64,000 nt of DNA from Candidatus Heimdallarchaeota archaeon (GCA_030149205.1 JASBSB010000006.1:605119-669118); one strand, 5' to 3'. Counted from the first letter of the stretch, positions 8,443 through 18,088 are shown. The notes: generated from the letters alone by a model not told the origin. Made by a program: numbers and translations.

Positions 8443-9714
8443 TTAAACTGAGACCTCAGTTTCATCATCATCAAAATCAAAATCAACGAGAGGAATATTT
8501 GCCTGAGAAAAGAAGGGACTTCTTTCAATCTCTTGTCCCATATGATTAAGTAGGGGCTTGGTTTTGTCATTAATGGCGTCCTCGACATTTTTCTCAAAAT
8601 CCATGACTGCCTGAATATCACCAGGATCCACTATTCCATAACTTGTTAGACAATACTCACTCACACTAGGAGGCAACCAACCACAATCTACTAAGGTCAT
8701 TTTTCGAGTAACTGCACCTGTTGCAGCACGTTTTGTTTTCTTTAGACTGAATCTTAGATCAGACGCATGCGAGACTGTATCACCACCAACTGGAACTTCC
8801 TTTGGTCCCATCATTGCCCCACCAATATTCGCAATTACCTGATTAGTGTAACATGCCAAGATCTCATAGGATTGAGCCAAGGTTTTAAGTTTAAACAAAA
8901 CCTGTCCTAACAGACTTTGTCTCTTTCCCATAAATTTTAGTCCATCTCCAGATACCATCTTAAACTCGTTTTTAAAGGGCTGTATGATAGAATCCACTAT
9001 GATAAGGCCAATATCTCTCTCTAGAATAAAATCATCTAAGGTGTTTAAATGTGTAAGGAGATCTGATCCTGTTCTCAAAACTCTTGGACTAATGTAATAC
9101 ATCTTCTTGTGAAAATCTTCTTCTGTCAATCCCCAGTATAATCCACTTTTTAGAATTCTCTGTACTGAATATGCACCTTCAGTATCTAGATACAAGACAG
9201 ATTGTCCCCAACCACCTTTCTCCTTTGGTAGCATAACTCTGACTGCAAGATCATACATCCACTGTGTTTTGCCCGTCTGTGCCTTTCCAAAAAACTCAAC
9301 CAGGGACCCAGTTCTAAAACCCACACCTGCTCCATCGTTTAGATTTTTGTTCAGTTCAATAACTCGAGTCTCTAGGTATCTCCTGTTTTTCGTAAGCTCT
9401 ATCTGATCCTCAAAAGATTGTATAGGATTCCCTTCACTTGCAACAACCAGCTTATGTTCTGCAAGCTTCTTGGCAACCTTCTCAGAAATATTTGGAATCA
9501 GTCCAAAGTCAGCCATCGTCATGTTCTCAATCGCAGCAAAATTTTCTAACCCCTCTCTCTTGAATGACTTCAGTACCTTTGTACAGGTAGTGGGTGTTAA
9601 GATACCTGCTTTTTTAATCTCCTCAACAAAGTCTTCAATATGAGGTCGTTTTGTGAAAATTGTGCCTTTATACTCAAAGTGAGTCTTCGGGTTAAATTTT
9701 TTCTTCTTTGCCAT
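8443..9714 (-). CDS. radA: RadA recombinase (Rad51/RecA family)
   Basis: ATP-dependent strand-exchange protein of homologous recombination. Residues 28-90 form the helix-hairpin-helix N-terminal domain. Walker A is GKAQTGKT at 143-150, where most archaeal RadA have GEFGSGKT. Walker B is near LIIVDSII, and the L2 region contains TNQVIANIGGAMMGP followed by GGDTVSHASDLRFSLKK. The protein is 423 aa, against roughly 320-350 for typical RadA; much of the excess is an acidic C-terminal tail of about 60 residues ending DFDFDDDETEV. It stands alone, with its own upstream AT-rich promoter region shared divergently with the gene at 9869. No intein is seen. Confidence 0.92.
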   Translation of the reverse strand: MAKKKKFNPKTHFEYKGTIFTKRPHIEDFVEEIKKAGILTPTTCTKVLKSFKREGLENFAAIENMTMADFGLIPNISEKVAKKLAEHKLVVASEGNPIQSFEDQIELTKNRRYLETRVIELNKNLNDGAGVGFRTGSLVEFFGKAQTGKTQWMYDLAVRVMLPKEKGGWGQSVLYLDTEGAYSVQRILKSGLYWGLTEEDFHKKMYYISPRVLRTGSDLLTHLNTLDDFILERDIGLIIVDSIIQPFKNEFKMVSGDGLKFMGKRQSLLGQVLFKLKTLAQSYEILACYTNQVIANIGGAMMGPKEVPVGGDTVSHASDLRFSLKKTKRAATGAVTRKMTLVDCGWLPPSVSEYCLTSYGIVDPGDIQAVMDFEKNVEDAINDKTKPLLNHMGQEIERSPFFSQANIPLVDFDFDDDETEVSV

Positions 9715-9868
9715 ATTGACTCTAAGAACATCTTACAATTTTTGTATATAAAGAAAAAATTAGAAGGTTCAATTTACTTTAGAATCATCGAAAGGTATAA
9801 CTTAGAGAACCACCAATTTTTAACCCTAATCCAACAATGTTTAAAAAACAGATTTCTGTGAGTTAAAC

Positions 9869-10240
9869 ATGAGCAGGTCAAAATCAGCTCCGAATATTAT
9901 TTTACGATGGCTTTGGATGATAATTCTAGGCTACTGGATTACTGGTCTAGTGTATTTTGTTGCACAGATTTTATTCTTCATTGTCATAACAAATAAACTC
10001 TCTATGAGTTTGATGGATAAGTTAGATTGGACATTAACCCTAAGAGATACGGGAGGTAAACCATTAGGGATGAAGTCTAAAAATAGTATGTTGATCAGAT
10101 GGATTTACTTTATATTTGTTGGAAATTGGGTAGGGGGAATAGCTGTGATGATAGCAGCGATTCTAGCTCTAACTTTCATTGGAATGAAATGGTCTGATAA
10201 CATAATGAAAAACATCGCATACTACACAACCTTGGCATAG
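9869..10240 (+). CDS. YccF-like (DUF307) small membrane protein
   Basis: A 123-aa protein with two similar hydrophobic halves. Each starts with an R-W/I-x-W/Y helix pair (ILRWLWMIILGYWITGLVYF; LIRWIYFIFVGNWVGGIAVM) and then an amphipathic turn with a conserved leucine tail (TLTL, TTLA). This internally repeated pattern matches YccF-type inner-membrane proteins, whose function is unknown. The ATG is preceded by an AT-rich region shared with the divergent radA. The family call rests on pattern, not search. Confidence 0.55.
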   Translation: MSRSKSAPNIILRWLWMIILGYWITGLVYFVAQILFFIVITNKLSMSLMDKLDWTLTLRDTGGKPLGMKSKNSMLIRWIYFIFVGNWVGGIAVMIAAILALTFIGMKWSDNIMKNIAYYTTLA

Positions 10241-10299
10241 TAGAGAACAAAAATTTATTTTGAGAAATAATCCCTATAAATTATGAAATATAATAATTT

Positions 10300-10776
10300 T
10301 TAGCATAAGAAAATTAAAACGGTAGACCATCCTCCCCACATTACCAAACAAGCACCTCCGCCTCCCCAGCCACCTGAGCCTTGAGGGACAAAATACACAG
10401 GAGGATAGAGATAATAAGTTAAATCTACGTTAGACCACTTCCACATAAAGTAACCTCTCCCATCACCCATAGTATAGAAGTAACTACCAAACTCAAGATA
10501 GATATCTCCTCCCTGTTCATAATAAAATTTATAGGTATCACGCCCTAGGCAGGTGAATTCAAAATAATTTCCTGTGGGTTTTTTGAATTCTTGAACAAGT
10601 TTTCCTTCCACATTATAGTGATTCAGACAGTTTTTAACCTCAACTTGAAGGTCTCTAAATGCAGTAGTTCTTGTTATATAAGTTCTGGTCAGAGCATTGC
10701 TACTTATTGGTAATAGCAATGCAAGAAGAACAGAAACAGCAAAAATGAAGTAAATTTTATTCTTTGATTTTGCCAT
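10300..10776 (-). CDS. Small secreted protein, glycine/aromatic-rich C-terminus
   Basis: A 158-aa protein with a signal peptide at residues 1-28 (KIYFIFAVSVLLALLLPIS, cleavage near SNA-LT). The mature part is rich in Tyr, Phe and Trp and ends in a Gly/Trp-rich segment (GSGGWGGGGACL) and a hydrophobic tail that could insert in a membrane. Two cysteines (near 49 and 76) might pair outside the cell. The family is unknown. A shortened, decayed copy of this gene lies about 1.2 kb away at 11515-11735 in the same orientation, with the membrane-protein gene at 10828 between them. Confidence 0.65.
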   Translation of the reverse strand: MAKSKNKIYFIFAVSVLLALLLPISSNALTRTYITRTTAFRDLQVEVKNCLNHYNVEGKLVQEFKKPTGNYFEFTCLGRDTYKFYYEQGGDIYLEFGSYFYTMGDGRGYFMWKWSNVDLTYYLYPPVYFVPQGSGGWGGGGACLVMWGGWSTVLIFLC

Positions 10777-10827
10777 ACACGATGTGTGAAATACATATAT
10801 ATATATATCGTAGTCATAAGCTTTTTT

Positions 10828-11502
10828 GTGTCAACTTTTGCTAGGATATTTGTATTAAGTTTCTTCATCTTAAACTTTACACAACCTTCTTCTGCAATAT
10901 CATACTCCTATTTCAACAGTTACGTTTTATCACCAATCTCCTTGGAGGTTTTTCCTCAACAAGCACTGGGATTGAAACAGTCGTCAAACATAACTGGGTT
11001 TTTCAAAGGCGTCACAAGGAGTTCCTTTGACAATGGGACTCATATCTTGCAGAGAGATTCCACATTCATCTCAGATTTAAATTTAACCTTTCCTGTGGGC
11101 GTCATGATAAATAACTCTTACAGCTTTAACTTTAGTCAATTGTTAAACAAAAATTTTAGGATATATTCAAGAACAGCAACCTTCTTACCGGTTTCTCTAG
11201 ATTTAACCTTCTTCAGAGTCACACAAAACAACCTTTCAGCTTTGTTTCCCGTTACTATCAACTTCCCATTCCCCTGGAGTAATAACAAATCGTGCTTTTC
11301 TATTGATAATACTGGGGTCAAAAATGCATACGTTTGTGATCAGGTCTTCCAGACAGAATTATATAACCTTACAGTTCAAGGTGGAAATTTGATTTTTGCT
11401 AAAGATACAACAAGTAGAAGAGTGAATTTTGGATCAGCATTTTTACTGGCACTTATTCCATTGGTGCTAATTAAGAGAAAGAAATTGATTAAATCATTAT
11501 AA
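10828..11502 (+). CDS. Secreted, C-terminally anchored surface protein
   Basis: The frame opens at GTG 10786, but I place the start at GTG 10828. From there the product begins MSTFARIFVLSFFILNF, a good signal peptide, and the ATATATATATAT run at about 10795-10808 sits at TATA-box distance for a leaderless message. The mature domain of about 190 residues is beta-rich with many N-x-S/T sites. A hydrophobic helix (FGSAFLLALIPLVLI) and KRKK end the protein, giving a C-terminal anchor. The family is unknown. It is divergent from the small secreted protein at 10776. Confidence 0.6.
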   Translation: MSTFARIFVLSFFILNFTQPSSAISYSYFNSYVLSPISLEVFPQQALGLKQSSNITGFFKGVTRSSFDNGTHILQRDSTFISDLNLTFPVGVMINNSYSFNFSQLLNKNFRIYSRTATFLPVSLDLTFFRVTQNNLSALFPVTINFPFPWSNNKSCFSIDNTGVKNAYVCDQVFQTELYNLTVQGGNLIFAKDTTSRRVNFGSAFLLALIPLVLIKRKKLIKSL

Positions 11503-11514
11503 TTTTTTAACAGA

Positions 11515-11735
11515 ACAAAGTCACAAAAGTTGACCATCTCCCACATTACCCTGCAGCCGTCTCCGCTTCCCCAGCCATCTGAACCTGTGAAACAAAATAT
11601 AAACAGGAGGGATAGAAATATTAAGTTAGATCAACGGATAGATATTCCCACATATAAGTTTTGGTCAGAGTATTACCACCTATAGGTAAAAGTAATACTC
11701 AAACAACATAAACTCCAAACATAATAAATATAATA
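11515..11735 (-). pseudogene. Decayed copy of the small secreted protein gene at 10300-10776
   Basis: The stretch matches the 3' part of the intact gene (for example CCACATTACC near the Gly-rich end, CACAGGAGGATAGA against AACAGGAGGGATAGA) and then its 5' part (ATAAGTTCTGGTCAGAG against ATAAGTTTTGGTCAGAG). The central portion is missing and there are several frame breaks. No open frame remains. It is a duplicate that lost its middle. The rest of the gap 11503-11954 shows nothing else. Confidence 0.6.
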
Positions 11736-11954
11736 AAACGGTTTATCTTATGTTAAATTATTCAGTTTGTGTGGAATAAATAAATAGAGGCTTATTGATG
11801 AGTTCGCAAGGGTTAGAATTTTTATCCAGAACAGATATCAAGAAGCCTTTCGAGATAGTTTTGTCGAGAATTATTAAAATAGAGATGTTTTAAAATATTA
11901 GTCTAAGTGTTGGAAAGAACATTTTATATTTTGATTGTTTCTTTTGGGGTTCTG

Positions 11955-12755
11955 TCAGTTATCTAGTCGATTCAGCCAGTTATGACAGTATTCAGCTACC
12001 TCCTCCCATCCATCTTGGGCAATTATCCAATGACATCTATTCTCAAATACCTTGTATTCTGTAAGCTTTGTTGAATTTTTGTATTTTCGAAAATTAACCC
12101 TATTTAATTTTGCAGGGATGATTTTGTCCTTGGAACCAGCAATCAATAATAATGGAGCTCTGTTTTCGTTTTTGAAATTTATTTTTGTTGTGCTTGTGAA
12201 ATCAGCAAACGCAGCCTGAAAGAAAATTTTTCCAGATTCAGGAACAACATAGTCCTGATAGACCTGGATCTGTTGTTCTTTGCTCAAAAGATGTACAAAT
12301 GCATAGTTAAACTGATTTTGTGTGATATGAACAACTTTTTTTCTGTTAAAGGGATTTTTTAGAATTGGAAAATTAGCCCGAAGTACCGAAAAATATTTTA
12401 TGGGGGTTACACCTTTTGGTGGTGCAGAATCTATGGCTATCCCAGCTTTTCCGTATCCCCTATCAAGAAGCATCTGCACAAACAGTCCACCAAAAGAGTG
12501 TCCAATCAAAAATGGTTGGGTCTCTAAATCCTCTAATAATTCCTGATAATGATTCACAATTTCAGTAATTCCCAATTTCGCTAATCTGGCATCTGGGCTG
12601 GTATTTAATTCTTCAACTGTTTTGTTTTTATATGGCCAATCTGGTGTTATACAATTGTATCCTTGTTGCTCAAAAAATGATTTGAACAAATTCCAGCATT
12701 TTGAGTTGACCCATGCTCCATGGATAAACATAATAGTTTTAACTTCTGACATCAT
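11955..12755 (-). CDS. Alpha/beta-hydrolase family protein
   Basis: Serine hydrolase fold. After the start come the oxyanion motif FIHGAW, the nucleophile elbow GHSFGG near residue 95, a late aspartate (GSKDKIIP) and a terminal histidine (RCHWII). It resembles the esterase-type hydrolases of the AB-hydrolase superfamily; the substrate cannot be read. I chose the ATG at 12755 (MMSEVKTIMFIHG) rather than 12830, because the longer N-terminus adds 25 hydrophobic residues not usual before the first strand and an AT-rich box sits about 20 nt upstream of 12755. It is a solitary gene. Confidence 0.8.
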   Translation of the reverse strand: MMSEVKTIMFIHGAWVNSKCWNLFKSFFEQQGYNCITPDWPYKNKTVEELNTSPDARLAKLGITEIVNHYQELLEDLETQPFLIGHSFGGLFVQMLLDRGYGKAGIAIDSAPPKGVTPIKYFSVLRANFPILKNPFNRKKVVHITQNQFNYAFVHLLSKEQQIQVYQDYVVPESGKIFFQAAFADFTSTTKINFKNENRAPLLLIAGSKDKIIPAKLNRVNFRKYKNSTKLTEYKVFENRCHWIIAQDGWEEVAEYCHNWLNRLDN

Positions 12756-12830
12756 AGCTTCAATATAAAATAAATAGTTAAAGTTACCTAGTGTCATGAG
12801 GAAAAAGAGTAAATTTAACTTAGTAGTCAA

Positions 12831-13247
12831 AAAATGCTTTCAATAAACACTTAATTATTGATAAGTAAAACATCCTAAAGGATAAATTACAACTAAAACT
12901 CTTAGGGGTACGATATATATTCGCACTTTTATTTATGAATGCACATTATAAGTGAAACAATTCCTCGATTCTGTGTACATTTTCAATCTATTAGTTTTAT
13001 AAGAAAAACTCATAAAGAGTAAACTATTCAATTCTTAACATATTATTTTTTCTCTTACTCAAAGTTAATTCAATGGAAGTATATCATTAGGATTGTCCAT
13101 CAACTCTTTTACAAAACCACTTTTTAAGACTCTAAGTAAACTTCTAAGTCAGAGTAATATTATCTAGGCTTATTATTTTATAATTTCAATGGTCTTCTAC
13201 TCAAATTATCTCCAAAATCGAATAATAGTCTCTGTAGTTTTAAATTT
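12831..13247. other. Gene-free AT-rich gap
   Basis: About 420 bp without a supported ORF, RNA gene or repeat. It would hold the 3' end of the methyltransferase transcript and possibly promoter elements of the hydrolase gene. I see no further structure. Confidence 0.5.
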
Positions 13248-14072
13248 TCAAACTTTAAATTTTTGAAATTTTAAAGAAATTGTTAGTGGTATTTTGTTTT
13301 TAATTTCATTTGGGAGTTCCCAAAATCCATCCTGTTTTTTCATTGAAGGAAACCTTTGGTAAAAACTCTTATTGGATTCTTTGATATCGATCAAAACCAA
13401 ATTACAATCAAGCTGGCTCTGAATGATTTCACTGATTGAATGAGGCCATTCAAAATGTGTTTTATTGGTTAAGGTTTTTGATTTATCATCGTGTGAATAG
13501 GTGAACTCCTCTTCGAACTTTAAAGGAGTTCCTTGATTAAAATAATCATAAGTTATGACCAAATTCCCTTCGGCATCTTCATCAAAAATATCAGACAGAG
13601 GATGTGAATCCTTAATGAAAAAGATACCACCAGGTTTCAATAAGAAATTAATGGTTTTAGCCCAACTTTTTAAATTATGTAACCAAGGTAAAGCCCCAAC
13701 AGAGGTAAAGACAATATCGAATTTGTGTTTTAACTCCTCCATTCTCTGGAGCTCGTAAACATCTGATTCAATAAATTTAGTATCTAAGTTTAATTCTTTT
13801 GCAAGAGATTTTGCTAAATCTATCGCTGTTTCAGAGAAATCTACACCTGTTGCATTTGCTCCTAATCTGGTGAACGACATCGTATCTAATCCAAAATGAC
13901 ATTGAAGGTGAACCAAAGTTTTTCCCTTAACATCCCCCAATTCATTGTGTTCATTCGATTGAAAACTCAATCCTCCACGTTTAAATCCCTCGAGATCATA
14001 GCTTTTTGCAATTTTATGGTGCTCTACCCGCTCGTTCCAATTTAACTTGTTTATTTCTTTATAATCATTCAA
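13248..14072 (-). CDS. Class I SAM-dependent methyltransferase
   Basis: A 274-aa cytosolic enzyme. Motif I reads TLVHLQCHFGLDTMSFTRLG, followed by GVDFSETAIDLAKSLA (motif II, cofactor ribose contact) and FDIVFTSVGALPWL (motif IV region). The LxCHFGLD form of motif I is typical of UbiE/Methyltransf_11-like small-molecule enzymes. The substrate is unknown. The gene stands alone; a 299-bp gap on its 5' side separates it from the RING-helicase on the other strand, forming a divergent promoter region. Confidence 0.85.
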   Translation of the reverse strand: MNDYKEINKLNWNERVEHHKIAKSYDLEGFKRGGLSFQSNEHNELGDVKGKTLVHLQCHFGLDTMSFTRLGANATGVDFSETAIDLAKSLAKELNLDTKFIESDVYELQRMEELKHKFDIVFTSVGALPWLHNLKSWAKTINFLLKPGGIFFIKDSHPLSDIFDEDAEGNLVITYDYFNQGTPLKFEEEFTYSHDDKSKTLTNKTHFEWPHSISEIIQSQLDCNLVLIDIKESNKSFYQRFPSMKKQDGFWELPNEIKNKIPLTISLKFQKFKV

Positions 14073-14371
14073 ATTAAGTAGAAATACTTTAAGGACTTAT
14101 AATTTATGTTATTAGACTCACCTTTTATTTTTTTATTTGTTTTTGTTATTTAGGTTTCTTTTCAAGACCTTCTGTATATCTATTTCAGATTATTACATTT
14201 TCAATCACATTGCTTTTATTACACAACAAAGGTATATTCTGTCTTGAATTCATTGTTTATCTATTTTCAAAAAATGAGTAGTAATCCAAAATTGAAATTA
14301 AATTGATTGTCCATATCTTTTAAAAAAATTTCAAATTGCTCCGACACTTTTAAAAGTGATGAAAAATAAAT

Positions 14372-17293
14372 GTGTGTGTGGAGGTAATTGTTTCTCAAGA
14401 GAAATGTCCATTGTGCGGATCCTCATTAGATCAAGATATATGTTTGAGTTGTTTAACCACTCAATCAACCTGTATTCTATGCTTTGAGTCATTTGATGAG
14501 AGAGATAGAATCATTCGATGTACAAAGTGTAATTACTTAGGACATTATGAAAGAATGGATTCATGGCTTAAAGAGAACAAACAATGCCCTGTCTGTCGAA
14601 CATCAATCGGTTCTAATATATTTGTTGAGTTTAGTCCTAGTTCTGAAAATTTTCAAGAATTGGTAGACCTAAGACACAAGAGCGTTCTTGAAAAGGAAAA
14701 AATTTTTGAAAGGTTTAATTTCAGGTTGCCATATTATGACTTTCAAAGTAAATTACTTGCTGAGATTGAGAATGATCTGAAGAGTAATCAACGCTATCTG
14801 TTAATTTCACCCCCTGGATCAGGAAAGACAATAATTGGGTTAGCCTTAGCTCAGAGATTAGGAGTTCACACATTGATTCTAACCCCCAATCTTGCAGTCT
14901 TGGGGAGTTGGTTGGATATATCAAAGTTATTCTTAGAAAAGGATGAAGAGGCTCTTTCAACCAAAGTGGTAGGTCAAGATGCGGGTGAGCTTACTCCAAT
15001 TACAATTCTCACTTATCAAAAATTGAACTCAGACTTTAGATTAAGTAAAGAATTCAACACCTCTGGTGAGACAAATCTAAATGTAATTCACGATTCCAAA
15101 CACCTGAAAAATGGTAAAAAGAAGGAGCTTAAGAGTGAACTAAGTCAAGAGAATCTAAAAAGAGAAGACTTAACCAACGGGTTTAGGATGTATCCAAAAA
15201 CTCTGGTTGAGCGGTTAAAGAACCATAAAATTCAACTCATCATAGCAGATGAGGCACATAGATTGACGGGACAGTGGGGAAAAGATTTAGATGATTTAGT
15301 AGAGTTATTCCCCGATGCAAAAATAGTTGGCTTGACGGCTACACCTCCGTTGAATGGAAGGGGTGTCTTCGAAACAGTTTTTACTCAGACCGTACGAGAG
15401 ATCCCTTTACCTCCATTGGTCAGAGCTGGAATTGTTGCACCTTACAGAGACCTTGTTCATTTTATAGATATTCCAGATGAAAAGGCCATAATTGAACGTT
15501 TTAGTATATTGTCAGATGAGGGGCGTAATCTTGCCCTTAAAATATCTAGAAGGACAAAATACAAAAACTTGGTAAAAAATAGCCAACAAGAATCTGAATT
15601 ATCTTTCCTAGACTACTTATATTTTCGAGGGATATTGGAAATTTACGTTAAACCTTGGGACCTAAAATTTAATCCAAATCTTGATTGGAATAATTTCTCA
15701 ATTGAAGTGGGTAAACTGAAAACATCGAAGTGGATGCTCAGAGAAATTCTGACAGTGGTCAATCTTGAAATCTCATCAATGAGAAATAATTTCAGAGGAT
15801 TGGTTATCTTTGATAATGAAACTGGAAACCAAGTTTTATCTAGAACTGGAATGGGGGGAGCTATAGGGTTGTTTGAAGCATTGGTAACGGAGCCAAAAAC
15901 TGATTCTATGAACCCGGTGTTCGTCACAGGAAAGTCACTCCTAGTTGATGATGATTTCGTTAACACCTTCTTAGAAGAGGCTGAAAGTTGGCGTAAGGAA
16001 CATTCAAAAACCTTTGAAATACAGACGAAATTACCTTCTCATTCTAAATTTTCGGTGATAACCGGAACTGGTCCAGATTGGACAACTGAGACCCAAACAA
16101 GAATTGTGACATATCTTTTTGAGAAAGGAGCAACGAAACTTTTAGTAGGAACTCGCCATCTCTTAGGTGAGGGATGGGATAGTAGAAAACTCAATACTCT
16201 CTTCGATTTAACCTTTACACCAAACTATGCCTCGGTTAATCAAATAAAAGGAAGAGCATTTCGTAAGGATCCTGATGACTCGAGCAAGGTATCTAATATC
16301 TGGGAGTTTGTTATTTCACCCAAGGTATACAGGATTGAATATTCAAAATATTTTAGTGATAGTCACCATAAACTGTTTAACTATTTTAGAAAACGCCACA
16401 AGAATTATTTTGGTATTAGCGATGACGGAATAATTAGAAATGGACTTAAAAAGTTTCATTCTAGCCTTAGGGATAATCTTCCTAAAAATATAAACTCAGA
16501 AGATACGATTTATGCATTATCCCTTAATTATGATGGAATAAACTCAGCAATGACTGAAAGGGTGTTTAATAGAACAAGAGCCAATATTCTTTGGAAAGTA
16601 GGGTCAGATATAGGTGTATTAACGAACTCATATTTAATACCCATGGATCCAGAATTTATTGGTGATGCAAACCCTCTGGAAATGAACGATCTTAAGGAAG
16701 GTTTGAATTTAGTTTTATCGCATATTTTCACAGAACATTGGAGTTTTAGAGAAAAGCTACTGGAATGGGGTTTTGAAGACAATAACTTAGTCCTCCATTT
16801 TGAGGCGGGAGATGACCCAACCGTTATTAATTCCATCTTGGAATTTCTGAATTCTTCTGATCATCAAAGCTTTGCATTATTAACTATCAATGGCGTTAAA
16901 TACAAAACAAATTTGGCTAAGATTTCAAACACAAGGTACAAGCTTAGCAAACTAAAAACTTGGTATAACAGACAGATTGAGAAAAAGAGAGGAATTTTGA
17001 AAATTATTTTTAAGATACTCTATTATACAACAAATAAATTGACCGTTATATATCCACCAAAAATTATAAAAGAAAATTCAATTGTATTTCCATTTCCTGA
17101 TGCTTTAAATGAAAGTTACTTTACAGAGGCTACTTCAAGGTTTAACGAGCCAAGATTAGATGATAAGAAGGATGAATTTTATTCTATTAGATTGATGAAA
17201 AAAGTATGGTTATCCAATGTTGGTAAGGTATGGACAAATTTCTTAGGCAGGGTTGAGGTAGAGACCAGATTTACTGATCTCAAAGATGAATGA
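14372..17293 (+). CDS. RING-like zinc module fused to superfamily 2 helicase
   Basis: A 973-aa fusion. Residues 12-27 form a four-cysteine zinc ribbon (C12, C15, C24, C27). Residues 34-75 follow a RING-H2 pattern: C34/C37, C50/C53, H58, then W65 and C72PVC75. Two usual ligand positions are Tyr55 and Arg61, so zinc binding may be incomplete. A helicase follows: Walker A SPPGSGKT ending Lys152-Thr153, DEAH near 293-296, GLTATPP, and a C-terminal RecA lobe with VGTRHLLGEGWDSRKLN and NQIKGRAFRKDP. The last 300 residues are unassigned. It probably remodels or unwinds nucleic acid; a ubiquitin-ligase role is inference. Convergent with the methyltransferase/EndA set. Confidence 0.82.
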   Translation: MCVEVIVSQEKCPLCGSSLDQDICLSCLTTQSTCILCFESFDERDRIIRCTKCNYLGHYERMDSWLKENKQCPVCRTSIGSNIFVEFSPSSENFQELVDLRHKSVLEKEKIFERFNFRLPYYDFQSKLLAEIENDLKSNQRYLLISPPGSGKTIIGLALAQRLGVHTLILTPNLAVLGSWLDISKLFLEKDEEALSTKVVGQDAGELTPITILTYQKLNSDFRLSKEFNTSGETNLNVIHDSKHLKNGKKKELKSELSQENLKREDLTNGFRMYPKTLVERLKNHKIQLIIADEAHRLTGQWGKDLDDLVELFPDAKIVGLTATPPLNGRGVFETVFTQTVREIPLPPLVRAGIVAPYRDLVHFIDIPDEKAIIERFSILSDEGRNLALKISRRTKYKNLVKNSQQESELSFLDYLYFRGILEIYVKPWDLKFNPNLDWNNFSIEVGKLKTSKWMLREILTVVNLEISSMRNNFRGLVIFDNETGNQVLSRTGMGGAIGLFEALVTEPKTDSMNPVFVTGKSLLVDDDFVNTFLEEAESWRKEHSKTFEIQTKLPSHSKFSVITGTGPDWTTETQTRIVTYLFEKGATKLLVGTRHLLGEGWDSRKLNTLFDLTFTPNYASVNQIKGRAFRKDPDDSSKVSNIWEFVISPKVYRIEYSKYFSDSHHKLFNYFRKRHKNYFGISDDGIIRNGLKKFHSSLRDNLPKNINSEDTIYALSLNYDGINSAMTERVFNRTRANILWKVGSDIGVLTNSYLIPMDPEFIGDANPLEMNDLKEGLNLVLSHIFTEHWSFREKLLEWGFEDNNLVLHFEAGDDPTVINSILEFLNSSDHQSFALLTINGVKYKTNLAKISNTRYKLSKLKTWYNRQIEKKRGILKIIFKILYYTTNKLTVIYPPKIIKENSIVFPFPDALNESYFTEATSRFNEPRLDDKKDEFYSIRLMKKVWLSNVGKVWTNFLGRVEVETRFTDLKDE

Positions 17294-17302
17294 TTACATA
17301 CC

Positions 17303-18088
17303 TTAAGGCATTAGTTCACCAATCACAACAAATCTTTTACGATTACCAGCCTTAACAGAAACTATATCTACTGAGTAATTAGATCCAAACAAATTAACCG
17401 AATCATTAGCGATAAAAGATTTATGTACCATCAGGGTTACAACTGGAATCCTATGTTTACATCCTTCTCTGATGTACTTTCTTATAAATTCCATGCCATC
17501 ATCTCCTGAAAATAACTCTGAGTTTGTTCCTTTAAACCCCCTCTTTTTCTTACTGGTATATCCAGGTCTATCGTTGGGATAAAATGGGGGGTAGGTAACA
17601 GCCACTTGAATCTTTGAAATTTGCTCAGGTGTTAGCACTGATTCAATGATACCACCTTGACTAGCTAGAATTGTAATCTGAGATTCTAGCTTGTTTAGCT
17701 TAATATTATTATTCCCAAAGTTTAATGACTGCTGGTCAATTTCAGTAGCAATCACTTGTTTACCCTGTTTTGCAAGGATTAATGCCAGTAAAGCAGATGC
17801 ACCAGTACCTAGATCGAGATAGGTGTTATAATCAGGAAACTTCTTTATTAAATAGGCAAGATACGTATTTCTTACACAAACGCTTGGGACTAGATTTCCG
17901 AATGGAATAATCAATTTGAGTTTATACAGAAGGTATAAAATAGCTTTGTTGTATTCAAGGAGAGCATGGGGGTTGCCTAATTCAAGCTTTCCATCAGTTG
18001 CATACGAATTTAGAGGTTCCCAAACCTCGAGACATTCCTTAATGGTTTTACATCCAAGTGAGGCATCTAAAAATTCATTGTTTGTCAT
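17303..18088 (-). CDS. METTL16/RlmF-like N6-adenine RNA methyltransferase
   Basis: A 261-aa Rossmann methyltransferase. SAM motif I is YLDLGTGASALLALILA near residue 97, followed by ATEIDQQSLNFG. The catalytic motif reads VAVTYPPFYP, where the METTL16/RlmF family has NPPF, so Tyr replaces the usual Asn/Asp. Downstream SELFSGDDGMEFIRKYIREG matches the family's ELW-GGE-F-MI-ES block. RlmF methylates 23S rRNA and METTL16 methylates U6 and hairpin RNAs; the archaeal target is unknown. The start overlaps the endA-like gene by 14 bp, implying co-translation with an RNA-processing partner. Confidence 0.7.
   Translation of the reverse strand: MTNNEFLDASLGCKTIKECLEVWEPLNSYATDGKLELGNPHALLEYNKAILYLLYKLKLIIPFGNLVPSVCVRNTYLAYLIKKFPDYNTYLDLGTGASALLALILAKQGKQVIATEIDQQSLNFGNNNIKLNKLESQITILASQGGIIESVLTPEQISKIQVAVTYPPFYPNDRPGYTSKKKRGFKGTNSELFSGDDGMEFIRKYIREGCKHRIPVVTLMVHKSFIANDSVNLFGSNYSVDIVSVKAGNRKRFVVIGELMP

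Noticed and set aside
9640..9861. 73-codon plus frame over the radA start
   Set aside because: Antisense to the conserved radA N-terminus and without features.
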